Source: Bacillaceae bacterium
GTDB lineage: Bacteria; Bacillota; Bacilli; Bacillales; Alkalibacillaceae
Assembly (NCBI GenBank): GCA_017656265.1
Contig: JACDOD010000001.1
Span: 372,001 to 436,000 of the forward strand
Reading direction: 5' to 3'
DNA length: 64,000 nucleotides
Notes under the pieces: generated by a model
What the model was told of the DNA's origin: nothing
The model's database searches: none
The model's input: only the letters and a program-made list of their open reading frames with translations
Shown: piece after piece, positions 30,570-38,627 of the stretch
Position numbering within the stretch: the first letter of the stretch is position 1
Layout: every line of letters begins with the position of its first letter
Position numbers and translations under genes: made by a program

Positions 30570-30992
30570 TTACTGGATTACTTTTCGAATCGTATATACT
30601 TCAGTTACTTTTCCATCATTCATAAGTTGATTTAATTTAAGTTTAATCGTATTTTCGAGATTTGTAATACCTGTTTTAAAGTCTTCTTCTTCCATCTGGG
30701 ACAATTCTTTAATCAAAATATTTTTTAACTGAAAGTCCCTTTTTTGCAATTCTTTTTTTGCTTTATTGCTGTCTGTCACAATCCGAAATTGTATACGGAC
30801 GAAACGGTCGTCTTTTAAATCAGTCGTAATTTCTTCTGTTTCAAATGAACTTTCAATTATTTCATCAATATCCCTTGTTCCATCCGCATTTGAATCTGAT
30901 TTTATATTAAGAACAATAACTAAAGCGATGATTCCAAGAATTACGAGGGATATTAAAATAGATAACATAATCTTAATCGCTTTTCGGTTCAT
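30570..30992 (-). CDS. fliL: Flagellar basal body protein FliL
   Basis: FliL surrounds stator units and supports torque. The 140-residue protein has one membrane helix (~7-29) and an extracytoplasmic FliL domain ending in a short tail. The chosen ATG has GGAGGG upstream and lies inside the 3' end of flbD with a 20-nt overlap, so translation is coupled to flbD. Confidence 0.95.
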   Translation of the reverse strand: MNRKAIKIMLSILISLVILGIIALVIVLNIKSDSNADGTRDIDEIIESSFETEEITTDLKDDRFVRIQFRIVTDSNKAKKELQKRDFQLKNILIKELSQMEEEDFKTGITNLENTIKLKLNQLMNDGKVTEVYTIRKVIQ

Positions 30993-31206
30993 TTTTTGAT
31001 CCCTCCACCTCATCAAAAATCCTGACAAGTCCAATTTTTTGATAAAAATCTGTTACTTTTTGCAGGATTTCTTCTTTTGACTCTTTCACAAAATATTTTT
31101 TTCCGTTAGTTAAGGTAATCGTCGTATCTGGAAGTGTCTGTATCGTTTCTATGTACAACGCATTCAGCAGAAATGTTTCATTATTTAATCTGGTCACTTC
31201 TATCAT
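30973..31206 (-). CDS. flbD: FlbD family protein (SwrD)
   Basis: A small protein of the FlbD/SwrD family; in B. subtilis SwrD is needed for high motor torque in swarming. The 77-residue product starts [19 protein letters not shown] and has the [14 protein letters not shown] block typical of the family. The ATG has no ribosome site directly before it. An AAAGGAGG lies further upstream, on the other side of a stable hairpin. It overlaps fliL by 20 nt. Confidence 0.88.
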   Translation of the reverse strand: MIEVTRLNNETFLLNALYIETIQTLPDTTITLTNGKKYFVKESKEEILQKVTDFYQKIGLVRIFDEVEGSKNEPKSD

Positions 31207-31247
31207 AGTGGGACGGGGCCAGGCAAGCCAGCCCCGATTCCTCCTTT
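31204..31247 (-). promoter_or_regulatory. Hairpin between ribosome binding site and start codon of flbD
   Basis: AAAGGAGG (31240-31247) is followed by AATC, then an 8-bp hairpin (31215-31235: GGGGCTGG, loop CTTGC, CTGGCCCC, with two G-U pairs), then GTCCCACT and the ATG. Unfolded, the spacing is 33 nt, too long for use. Folded, it shortens to about 12 nt. No alternative in-frame start lies nearer the site. Confidence 0.6.
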
Positions 31248-31254
31248 ATTTAAA

Positions 31255-32121
31255 TTATCGTTTCAGATTAACTAATTCCTGTAAGATTTCATCTGAAGTT
31301 GTAATAATACGGGTATTAGCCTGGAATCCCCGCTGAGCAGTGATCATTTCGGTAAATTCTTCGGCCAGATCTACATTGGACATTTCAAGAGCACCGGCGT
31401 AAATGGTTCCGGTACCGTCCTGTCCCGGTTCAACTAAATCTGAAATATTATCAAAAGTAGCACCATTAGTTAGGACTCCGGCATTTTGAGTTAGCCTAAA
31501 CATGTTGCTCCCAACTTTTTCTAAGCCTCCAGGATTAGAAAATTTCGCTAACAAAATTTGTTGGCTATTGTCTAAATTCCCACTTGCATCTATGAAATTC
31601 ACTGTACCATCTGATGAGATGCTGAAACTTTGAGCATCCTGATCAATTTGGATACGTCCAGTATCTCCGACAAGGTAGTATCCATTAGCACTCACTATAT
31701 ACCCCTCATCATCCAAATAAAAATTTCCTGAACGAGTAAAGTATATTTCATCTGTATCAATATCCACATTGTTATCGCCATCAACAAGTTTAGCTAGTAC
31801 AAACATCCCATCTCCTTCAAGAGCAAGGTCCAGGGGACGGTTCGTTGTTTGACGGTTACCCTGGGTATGAATGTTGTCAATACTACCGGTTGCCATACCC
31901 AAACCAATTTGAGTTGGGTTTTTACCGCCTAAAACAGGGTCTCCTCCGTCATATTGTGGTGCTTGAGCACCTGCAACAGTCTGGCTCATAATATCCTGAA
32001 ACGTGACTCGTCCTTTTTTATAGCCATATGTGTTAACGTTAGCAATATTATTGGCCACAACATCGAGTTTAGTTTGAAATCCTCTCATACCTGAAATTCC
32101 TGCATACATGGAACGTAACAT
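31255..32121 (-). CDS. flgE: Flagellar hook protein FlgE (short Bacillus type, often annotated flgG)
   Basis: Forms the hook. The 288-residue protein has the N-terminal axial motif (MLRSMYAGISGMRGFQTKLDV-like, with NNIANVNTYGYKK), a central hook domain, and the C-terminal NVDLAEEFTEMITAQRGFQANTR motif shared by rod and hook proteins. B. subtilis FlgE is similarly short at 264 residues. The start has AAAGGATG upstream. Position after flgD and before flbD supports hook rather than distal rod. Confidence 0.93.
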   Translation of the reverse strand: MLRSMYAGISGMRGFQTKLDVVANNIANVNTYGYKKGRVTFQDIMSQTVAGAQAPQYDGGDPVLGGKNPTQIGLGMATGSIDNIHTQGNRQTTNRPLDLALEGDGMFVLAKLVDGDNNVDIDTDEIYFTRSGNFYLDDEGYIVSANGYYLVGDTGRIQIDQDAQSFSISSDGTVNFIDASGNLDNSQQILLAKFSNPGGLEKVGSNMFRLTQNAGVLTNGATFDNISDLVEPGQDGTGTIYAGALEMSNVDLAEEFTEMITAQRGFQANTRIITTSDEILQELVNLKR

Positions 32122-32198
32122 TTTCCAATCATCCTTTCGCATTTTTATTAGCTGCTTCAGTCGATCAGCAGCTCCAGGCCTCCATCCGGTCCAGCCTG

Positions 32199-32573
32199 TT
32201 ATTCATTTAAAAGAATGGTACCGTTGATGTTTGTGAATATTTGTTCCTGCGCTTCTTTCCGATCCATAGCGGTTATAACGGTGTTATTTTTGGCACTTAC
32301 GACTAAAGCTGCATCATTTAAAATAACAACTGAATCGGTTACTCCTTTACTTTTTGCTTCTTGAACCTTCTCTTGAATGTGCATCCAGGTTGACTGTGAA
32401 ATTTGAATATCTCTTTCATTCATTCGCTTTTGAGCATGTTTGCTCACTTTTAGGCTTTTTGTTGCCTCTTCTAGAAACGATTGGAACGATGGTCCGGTTT
32501 TGGATTTCCTCTGAACCTGTTTTCCAGGAATCATCAGCGGGTGATTCTGTACCTGGTGAATTCTGTGATCCAT
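32199..32573 (-). CDS. Flagellar operon protein of the TIGR02530 family
   Basis: A 124-residue protein of a family found between flgD and flgE in many Firmicutes and Spirochaetes; its function is unknown. Recognisable are KVSKHAQKRMNERDI near 50 and VILNDAALVVSAKNNTVITAMDR towards the C-terminus, the conserved core of the family. The start is ATG at 32573 with AGGGG close upstream; an in-frame GTG two codons earlier is possible. It lies 16 nt before flgD in the plus direction. Confidence 0.88.
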   Translation of the reverse strand: MDHRIHQVQNHPLMIPGKQVQRKSKTGPSFQSFLEEATKSLKVSKHAQKRMNERDIQISQSTWMHIQEKVQEAKSKGVTDSVVILNDAALVVSAKNNTVITAMDRKEAQEQIFTNINGTILLNE

Positions 32574-32589
32574 AAACACCCCTGCTTTC

Positions 32590-33033
32590 TTAAGGAGTTT
32601 CTTCAGTCTTCAAACTAACTTCCGTAACATCTCTGACACTAATTTTTTCTCCATTGCTCAAAACAAGCTGAATTCCTTCACTTCCCATTGCTACACGTTG
32701 AACAATACCTTTTCCCAGATCAGCAGGATTTCCCTCACTGTCATACATCTGGTAAGTGACTTCTTTCTCAATTAGATGGCTATATTCAGCAACCGATTGA
32801 TAAGTTTGAAATTCATTTAAGTGATTCATCGATTGAGAAATATTCATTAATTGTTCCAGCTGTGAAAAAGTAGCCATCTGAGCAATGAACTCTTTGTCCT
32901 GCATCGGATTTAAAGGATCCTGGTTTTTCAACTGTGCCATCAGAATTTTTAAAAATTCTTCTTTTCCCAAATTTCCGCTTCCCGCGGTTTTAACCTGATT
33001 GGATAAATAGAACGATGAATCGATCTTTGTCAT
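32590..33033 (-). CDS. flgD: Hook assembly cap protein FlgD
   Basis: FlgD caps the growing hook and is later discarded. The 147-residue protein is the short Firmicute form and keeps the conserved N-terminal block LGKEEFLKILMAQLKNQDPL followed by DKEFIAQMATFSQLEQ. It overlaps the fliK stop by 4 nt, so translation is coupled. Confidence 0.96.
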   Translation of the reverse strand: MTKIDSSFYLSNQVKTAGSGNLGKEEFLKILMAQLKNQDPLNPMQDKEFIAQMATFSQLEQLMNISQSMNHLNEFQTYQSVAEYSHLIEKEVTYQMYDSEGNPADLGKGIVQRVAMGSEGIQLVLSNGEKISVRDVTEVSLKTEETP

Positions 33034-34448
33034 GTTATCACCTTCTCAAATTGACTCAATATGTCTTCAAAAGATGGTTGATCTTCTTTTGAAGAATGAT
33101 GGTCTTGCTGGTCCCGGTTATGCTGCTGATTTTGTCCCTGGCTTTGTTCCTGCGAATCGTCCTGACGTGAATAAAGAGCATGCTGCTGGAAAACCTGATC
33201 TTGCTGCTTTTCAATGACGACCTGGTTTGGCGAAAACATATGTCTCAGCTGATGAAGATTTCCCTCAAGCATTTCTTTTACTGCATTCGACGTTACAGTA
33301 ATTTTTACTGCCATTTCACCATTGAGCTGGGTTAATTTCACCATCATTTCACCCAGATGTGCGGGCTTTAGCTTAATGGTCATCTGAGTAATTCCATCCT
33401 GTTTCAAAAACCGGCTTGACTGAATCATTTTCTGAAACTGTTCAAGCAATTGTGACTGGGTATTGCCCTGGATATCTGTTTTTTGCTGCTGCAAATAAAT
33501 GGTGTACTGCTCCAGTCTGGAAATAGGCATAGTATCTATCTGTCCAAACATGTTTGTCTGGTGTTTAGATTGGTGATTGAACCGCATATGCTGCGCTATT
33601 GGACTGGTAAATCCCAGTGATTGAGATGACTGACTTTGTCCTGTCAGCTGAAGCGTTTGATGAAATCCATTCTGAGTTCCCTGAAGCATCTGGTTAAACC
33701 CATTTTGTATCCCCTGAAATGAAGTCTGTCTATAAACCTGATTTTGGTTAAGCTGGTGTTTTAACAGTGTCTTTAATTGTTCCAGCGCCTGGTATAATTG
33801 TTTTGTTTGTACTAATTGTTCAGGGTTGCCCGTCAAATTGGTCTGTATGTTGTTCTGTGATTGGACTGGTTTAGACTGCTCCATTTTAAGAAGCCATTTT
33901 TCAAGTTTTATGACAATCGCTTCCAAGTTGTTTAATGTACTCTCACTGTTCCTTTTTTGAAGGGTATGAGACATAGTCTGGATTATTGCTTCGTTAACCT
34001 TCTGATCATGAAACAGCTGTATGATGCTCTGAAGAGTTACAGCCTTCGGATGCGGGCTGTATTGTTCATTGTTTTGCTGATTATCTGAAATATCGCTAAT
34101 CGTGATCAGTGCACTTAAAAAATCTTCAAGCTGCTCCAATAGACCATTCAACAGATCGGGTTTATCCTGCTCAGATGCTTGCTGTATGAATTGGAGGAGC
34201 TTTTGGAGTTCCTTCAATTCTTGTTCTCCAAAAGTACCGTTCAAAAGTTTTTCAGCAAGAGTTGTTAATTCCGTTTGTTTTAAGTCATCTCCGCTTGTGC
34301 TTTTAAGCTGGATTTGTTGGCTGGTTTTTGAAAGAATCTGAGCAAAAATGGTTTCTGTATTCCCTTTTGTCTGATTCATAGCTTTTCCGTAAGAATGTTT
34401 TGTAGAGAGATTTGGTTGAAGTATTTCCATATTGATCATCCCTTCCAC
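33030..34448 (-). CDS. fliK: Hook-length control protein FliK
   Basis: FliK measures hook length and signals FlhB to switch substrates. The 472-residue protein has a long low-complexity Gln/Asn-rich middle and the conserved C-terminal domain (ITQMTIKLKPAHLGEMMVKL, ~340-420), then a Gln-rich tail. Residues near 250-280 hold a short internal repeat, QGIQNGFNQMLQ and QGTQNGFHQTLQ. The start is GTG at 34448 with a near-perfect AAAGGAGGTG at 7 nt; the longer in-frame TTG overlaps it. Confidence 0.92.
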   Translation of the reverse strand: MEGMINMEILQPNLSTKHSYGKAMNQTKGNTETIFAQILSKTSQQIQLKSTSGDDLKQTELTTLAEKLLNGTFGEQELKELQKLLQFIQQASEQDKPDLLNGLLEQLEDFLSALITISDISDNQQNNEQYSPHPKAVTLQSIIQLFHDQKVNEAIIQTMSHTLQKRNSESTLNNLEAIVIKLEKWLLKMEQSKPVQSQNNIQTNLTGNPEQLVQTKQLYQALEQLKTLLKHQLNQNQVYRQTSFQGIQNGFNQMLQGTQNGFHQTLQLTGQSQSSQSLGFTSPIAQHMRFNHQSKHQTNMFGQIDTMPISRLEQYTIYLQQQKTDIQGNTQSQLLEQFQKMIQSSRFLKQDGITQMTIKLKPAHLGEMMVKLTQLNGEMAVKITVTSNAVKEMLEGNLHQLRHMFSPNQVVIEKQQDQVFQQHALYSRQDDSQEQSQGQNQQHNRDQQDHHSSKEDQPSFEDILSQFEKVIT

Positions 34449-34475
34449 TTTCTCACCTCCTTTCAAAGTGATTTT

Positions 34476-35057
34476 TTACTCCCCGGGGCTTAAAAATGCC
34501 TGGGTCAGCTGAGCAGCTTTTTCCGGATTCATAGCAGCTAGTACAGCACCTCGCTGATCAGCGGGCAATTTTTCTAAAATTAACAGAGCAGATTCATCTG
34601 TTAAGTTCTGGATAATTTGAGCAGCCTGACCAGCTTCGATTTGGGTAAATGACTCTGAAACATTGCTGAGCAACTCTTCCCTTTGTTTTTGGTTTTGACT
34701 TTCCTCATCCAGCTGCTGCTGTAACTGCTGAACCTGTTCATTGAGCCTGTTAATTTCTTCATCCTTTGCCTCTAACTCTTGCTGAAGATTAGATATCTGC
34801 TGTTCCTGGTCATCAATCGTTGCTAATAAATTCGTTCTTTCCTGTTCCAACTTTTCTTTATCATTTCCTATAAAATTTGACACAATAGGGATCTGATTGC
34901 CTATATTGGCAGAAATCTGAAACACATTATATCCTGCAACGGTTAACACAATTAATGCCAGTGTAATTGCAAAAATCGAAGGGATAACTATGACAAATAA
35001 AAACCATTGCAATTTTCCGCCTTCTTTTCTTTGCTTTTTAATATTTTCGGATGACAT
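34476..35057 (-). CDS. ylxF: MotE/YlxF family protein
   Basis: YlxF-like proteins lie after fliJ in Bacillus; relatives (MotE) act as periplasmic chaperones in alpha-proteobacteria. The 193-residue protein has one membrane helix (~17-42), a long coiled coil rich in Gln and Glu (~65-135) and a C-terminal MgtE-N-like helical domain (LILEKLPADQRGAVLAAMNPEKAAQL). It starts 6 nt after fliJ. The exact role here is not known. Confidence 0.85.
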   Translation of the reverse strand: MSSENIKKQRKEGGKLQWFLFVIVIPSIFAITLALIVLTVAGYNVFQISANIGNQIPIVSNFIGNDKEKLEQERTNLLATIDDQEQQISNLQQELEAKDEEINRLNEQVQQLQQQLDEESQNQKQREELLSNVSESFTQIEAGQAAQIIQNLTDESALLILEKLPADQRGAVLAAMNPEKAAQLTQAFLSPGE

Positions 35058-35063
35058 GAGCTT

Positions 35064-35510
35064 TCACCTATTTCTTTTCTGGATAAACTGCTGAACAGAT
35101 ATATCATCCATAAGTATTTTTTCCTGACGCATAAGTTCTTCCTTAAACTCTGTTTTCTTATGTTCTAAAATCTTTTCAAACTTTTTCGTCTCTATGTATG
35201 CTTCTGTCAACTTTACCTGCTTCATTTCCATGGTATGTCTGGCCTGTTGAACACTGATCTGGACTTCATTAATCTTTTTCTGAAGCTGATTCAAATAAAG
35301 ATTGTAACTAGTAATGCGAGAAGCAGATATCGCCATTTGCATTTGATCATTTAATTGCGATTCGATGTCTTCTTTTTCTTTTAACAAATGATAGAGTTGG
35401 GTTGCTGCAGATTCAAAGTGATCAACCGCCTGCTGAAAATCCCTTTCTGCTTCTTGCTTTTCCCTGTCTCTCATATTAAGAATTTTTTCAAAGGCTTCTA
35501 TATTGGCCAT
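35064..35510 (-). CDS. fliJ: Flagellar export protein FliJ
   Basis: FliJ is the stalk-like coiled coil of the FliI ATPase ring and carries chaperones. The 148-residue sequence is almost wholly two antiparallel heptad helices, as expected. It overlaps the fliI stop by one base (TAATG) and keeps the fliH-fliI-fliJ order. Confidence 0.93.
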   Translation of the reverse strand: MANIEAFEKILNMRDREKQEAERDFQQAVDHFESAATQLYHLLKEKEDIESQLNDQMQMAISASRITSYNLYLNQLQKKINEVQISVQQARHTMEMKQVKLTEAYIETKKFEKILEHKKTEFKEELMRQEKILMDDISVQQFIQKRNR

Positions 35511-36829
35511 TAATCATCACCCTGGTAAACAATGTTTTTTAAATAGGAAAGGGTTTCCCGGCTTGATGACTGTTCGTTAATACTCTGTTTTAAGAATTGG
35601 ATTAATTTTGGGTAAAACTGAATGGCTTCATCTACTTCTATTGATGCTCCTTTTTTATAAGCTCCTATTTGAATCAGTTCTTTGTTATCTTCATAGACTG
35701 ACAGCAGAGAACGAAATCTTTCTGCAGCCTGCAGATGATCATCTGGCACGATCTCATTCATCACCCGGCTGATTGATTTTAAGATATTAATGGCCGGGTA
35801 TTGACCCTGTTCGGCCAATTTTCTGTCTAAAACAAAATGGCCGTCCAGTATTCCTCTAACCGTATCCGCAATCGGTTCATTTAAATCATCACCATCAACC
35901 AGCACCGTGTAAAAAGCTGTGATGGAGCCCTGCTCATTCGTACCCGTTCTTTCCAGCAGCTTCGGTAGGCTGGCAAAAACACTTGGTGTATATCCCTTAG
36001 TTGTGGGGGGCTCTCCAGTTGCCAGTCCCACTTCACGCTGCGCCATAGCAACCCTGGTTAAAGAATCCATTAAAAAATTGACATTATATCCTAAATCACG
36101 GAAATATTCAGCAATAGCTGTCGCAGTATAAGCGCTCTTAATCCTCTGAAGTGCAGGCTGATCAGATGTAGCTACCACAACTATCGATTTTTTTAGTCCT
36201 TTCTCTCCTAAATCTCGTTCAATAAATTCCCTTACCTCTCTGCCTCTTTCTCCAATTAAAGCAATAACATTGACGTCCGCCTCGCTATTGCGGGCAATCA
36301 TGCCAAGCAATGTACTTTTTCCAACTCCGCTTCCTGCAAAAATTCCTATTCTTTGTCCCTTTCCGACCGTCAATAAACCATCAATCGACCGAATACCTAT
36401 AGATATAGGCTCTCTTATTGGGGGTCGGAACAGAGGATTTGGAGGGTTCTGTTCAGTTGGATACGAAACCAGACCCTTTGGAAGCGGCCGCTTATCCAAT
36501 GGTTTACCCAGGGAATCCAGAACTTTTCCGATTAAACTTCTGCCGACTTTTATTTCAAGTGAAGTTCTCGTACCTTCTACCAGACAGCCCGGACCAATGT
36601 TTTTGGCTTCACCATATGGCATCATCAGAACATTTTCCTGCTGAAAGCCAACGACTTCTGCCATGATTGGTTCAGCTTTCTTTCGGCTGGTATATATATA
36701 GCAGACGTCACCAATGCTGGTTTCAGGACCTTTAGATTCGATTAACAGTCCTACCATGCGTGTGACTTTACCATATCTTTTGTATGGATCTATCGTGTCA
36801 ATCCATTGAAGAACTTCACTCGTTTTCAA
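35510..36829 (-). CDS. fliI: Flagellum-specific ATPase FliI
   Basis: FliI hydrolyses ATP at the export gate and resembles the F1 beta subunit. Walker A GSGVGKST lies at 166-173, followed by the ALIGERGREVREFIE block and Walker B (FLMDSLTRVAMAQREVGLA). The 439-residue length matches B. subtilis. The start is TTG at 36829 (MKTSEV) with GAGGAGG upstream; a longer in-frame TTG six codons earlier contains that site. The start overlaps fliH by 14 nt. Confidence 0.96.
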   Translation of the reverse strand: MKTSEVLQWIDTIDPYKRYGKVTRMVGLLIESKGPETSIGDVCYIYTSRKKAEPIMAEVVGFQQENVLMMPYGEAKNIGPGCLVEGTRTSLEIKVGRSLIGKVLDSLGKPLDKRPLPKGLVSYPTEQNPPNPLFRPPIREPISIGIRSIDGLLTVGKGQRIGIFAGSGVGKSTLLGMIARNSEADVNVIALIGERGREVREFIERDLGEKGLKKSIVVVATSDQPALQRIKSAYTATAIAEYFRDLGYNVNFLMDSLTRVAMAQREVGLATGEPPTTKGYTPSVFASLPKLLERTGTNEQGSITAFYTVLVDGDDLNEPIADTVRGILDGHFVLDRKLAEQGQYPAINILKSISRVMNEIVPDDHLQAAERFRSLLSVYEDNKELIQIGAYKKGASIEVDEAIQFYPKLIQFLKQSINEQSSSRETLSYLKNIVYQGDD

Positions 36830-37619
36830 GAGATTTGGCCTCCTCAAACATTCGGAATAGTTTTGTACGCAATTCTCTTACCTGTGTATCTAAACTTGCA
36901 TCCACTTTGCCAAATGGTGATTCAATGATACAGCTATGTTCAGCCAGATCTGACTTAGGATAAATGGATAAATGACCGTTTCCGTCAACGATATTTTTTA
37001 ATTCTGGCTTGTAGTCCATGACTAGCTCGAACTGGGAAGGATGAACATAAACGTTGACATGCGGCATCTGTTTCACTTCCTGGATAGCAGACCTGACAAT
37101 GTTCAAAAATAATCCCGGTTCTTCAGCTAATTTGGCTTGCAGGATTTTTTCCGATGCTTTCAGGGCTATTTCAAGAATTTGCTGTTCACTGTCAGCTAGT
37201 TTATCATCATAATCTTTTTTGGCCAGGTTGATTATTTCCCGGGTTTCTTGAATAATACGGCTATATTGATCTTCAGCCTGCTTTTGTCCCTGCTCGAAGC
37301 CAGCCTGGTATCCCTGATTTTGAGCAAGTTCAGCCAGTTTTTGTTTTTCCTGTTCCCAGGCTTTCTGATCCTGTTCGATTTCTTGTCTGGCTGCTTCTTT
37401 CATTTTCTGAATCTCGGATTCTGTCTGTTTTAATTTGGCCTCAGCTTCGTTATACATAAGTTCAGCCTGCTGTTTTAATTGATTGATAGATTTTTCAGTG
37501 TCTGTCTGGTGATTGTTTGAATGTTGGTACTGATTTTTTTTCAAAACTTCCTTGATATGAATCAACCTGGGTTCATTTTTCGGAGACTGAGGTTTAAAAA
37601 CGTTAGACAATGATATCAT
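36816..37619 (-). CDS. fliH: Flagellar assembly protein FliH
   Basis: FliH regulates FliI and links it to the C-ring. The ~267-residue protein has a Gln/Lys-rich N-terminus, a long helix (~45-125) and a C-terminal V-ATPase subunit E-like domain (HVNVYVHPSQFELVMD). The start is uncertain: ATG at 37619 (MISLSNVF) lies only 2 nt from GGAGG, while a TTG four codons later lies 14 nt from it. The start is buried in the 3' end of fliG with a 17-nt overlap. Confidence 0.9.
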   Translation of the reverse strand: MISLSNVFKPQSPKNEPRLIHIKEVLKKNQYQHSNNHQTDTEKSINQLKQQAELMYNEAEAKLKQTESEIQKMKEAARQEIEQDQKAWEQEKQKLAELAQNQGYQAGFEQGQKQAEDQYSRIIQETREIINLAKKDYDDKLADSEQQILEIALKASEKILQAKLAEEPGLFLNIVRSAIQEVKQMPHVNVYVHPSQFELVMDYKPELKNIVDGNGHLSIYPKSDLAEHSCIIESPFGKVDASLDTQVRELRTKLFRMFEEAKSLENE

Positions 37620-38616
37620 CACCTCCGCCCCGTGCCACGACAATTTCTCCCATTTCTTCTAAACGTCGAATGGTAGAAACAATTCGCGTCTGAGCTTCTT
37701 CAACATCACGGAGGCGGACAGGTCCCATAAATTCCATTTCTTCCTTGAATGTATCTGCCATCCGTTTGGACATGTTCTTAAACAGAACTTCTTTAACTTC
37801 TTCACTGGCAACTTTAAGGGACAGCATCAGATCTTCGTTGTCCACTTCACGGATAACCCGCTGAATGGATCGGTTATCCAGTGTAACAATGTCTTCAAAT
37901 ACAAACATTCGTTTCTTGATTTCTTCTGCCAGTTCAGGATCCTGGGTTTCTAATTCATCAAGAATGGTTCTCTCAGTTGTTCGGTCAACACCATTTAGAA
38001 CTTCTACAATGGCTTCAATGCCTCCCGTCTGAGTGTAATCCTCTGTAACCGTTGTTGATAGTTTTTTCTCCAAAATTTGTTCAACCTCATTAATCACTTC
38101 CGGTGAGGTCGAATCCATTAAAGCGATTCTCTTAGCAATATCCGCCTGCATTTCAGGAGGCAGTTCTGACAGTATTTGTGCCGATTGCTCAGGGTCCAAA
38201 TAGGACAGTATTAAAGCAATGGTCTGAGGGTGTTCATTTTGGATAAAGTTAAGAATTTGCGCCGGATTAGCTTTTCTAGCAAAATCAAATGGTCTTACCT
38301 GCAATGATGAAGTTAAGCGGCCGATAATCTTCGTCGCTTCATCTTCACCCACTGCCTTCTCAAGGACTGTCTTAGCATAGCCTATACCACCCTGAGAAAT
38401 ATAATCCTGGGCCAGTGCTATTTGGCGGAATTCTTCCATTATATCTTCTTTTTGTCTGGAATCCACCTTTTGAACAGAAGAAATCTCTAAGGTCAATTGC
38501 TCAATCTCTTCCTCTGTTAAATGTTTATAGACCTGTGCAGAAACGTCTGGCCCAAGAGAGATTAACAGAATGGCGGCTTTCTGTCTTCCTGTTAGTTGAT
38601 TTTTTGTTCTGGCCAT
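37603..38616 (-). CDS. fliG: Flagellar motor switch protein FliG
   Basis: FliG is the rotor protein that meets the stators. The 337-residue protein has the N-terminal FliF-binding domain (GRQKAAILLISLGPDVSAQVYKHL), the EHPQTIALILSYLDPEQSA armadillo helix in the middle, and the C-terminal torque domain with charged residues (FEDIVTLDNRSIQRVIREVD). It starts 11 nt after the fliF stop. Confidence 0.97.
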   Translation of the reverse strand: MARTKNQLTGRQKAAILLISLGPDVSAQVYKHLTEEEIEQLTLEISSVQKVDSRQKEDIMEEFRQIALAQDYISQGGIGYAKTVLEKAVGEDEATKIIGRLTSSLQVRPFDFARKANPAQILNFIQNEHPQTIALILSYLDPEQSAQILSELPPEMQADIAKRIALMDSTSPEVINEVEQILEKKLSTTVTEDYTQTGGIEAIVEVLNGVDRTTERTILDELETQDPELAEEIKKRMFVFEDIVTLDNRSIQRVIREVDNEDLMLSLKVASEEVKEVLFKNMSKRMADTFKEEMEFMGPVRLRDVEEAQTRIVSTIRRLEEMGEIVVARGGGDDIIV

Positions 38617-38627
38617 TCTATCCCCCC

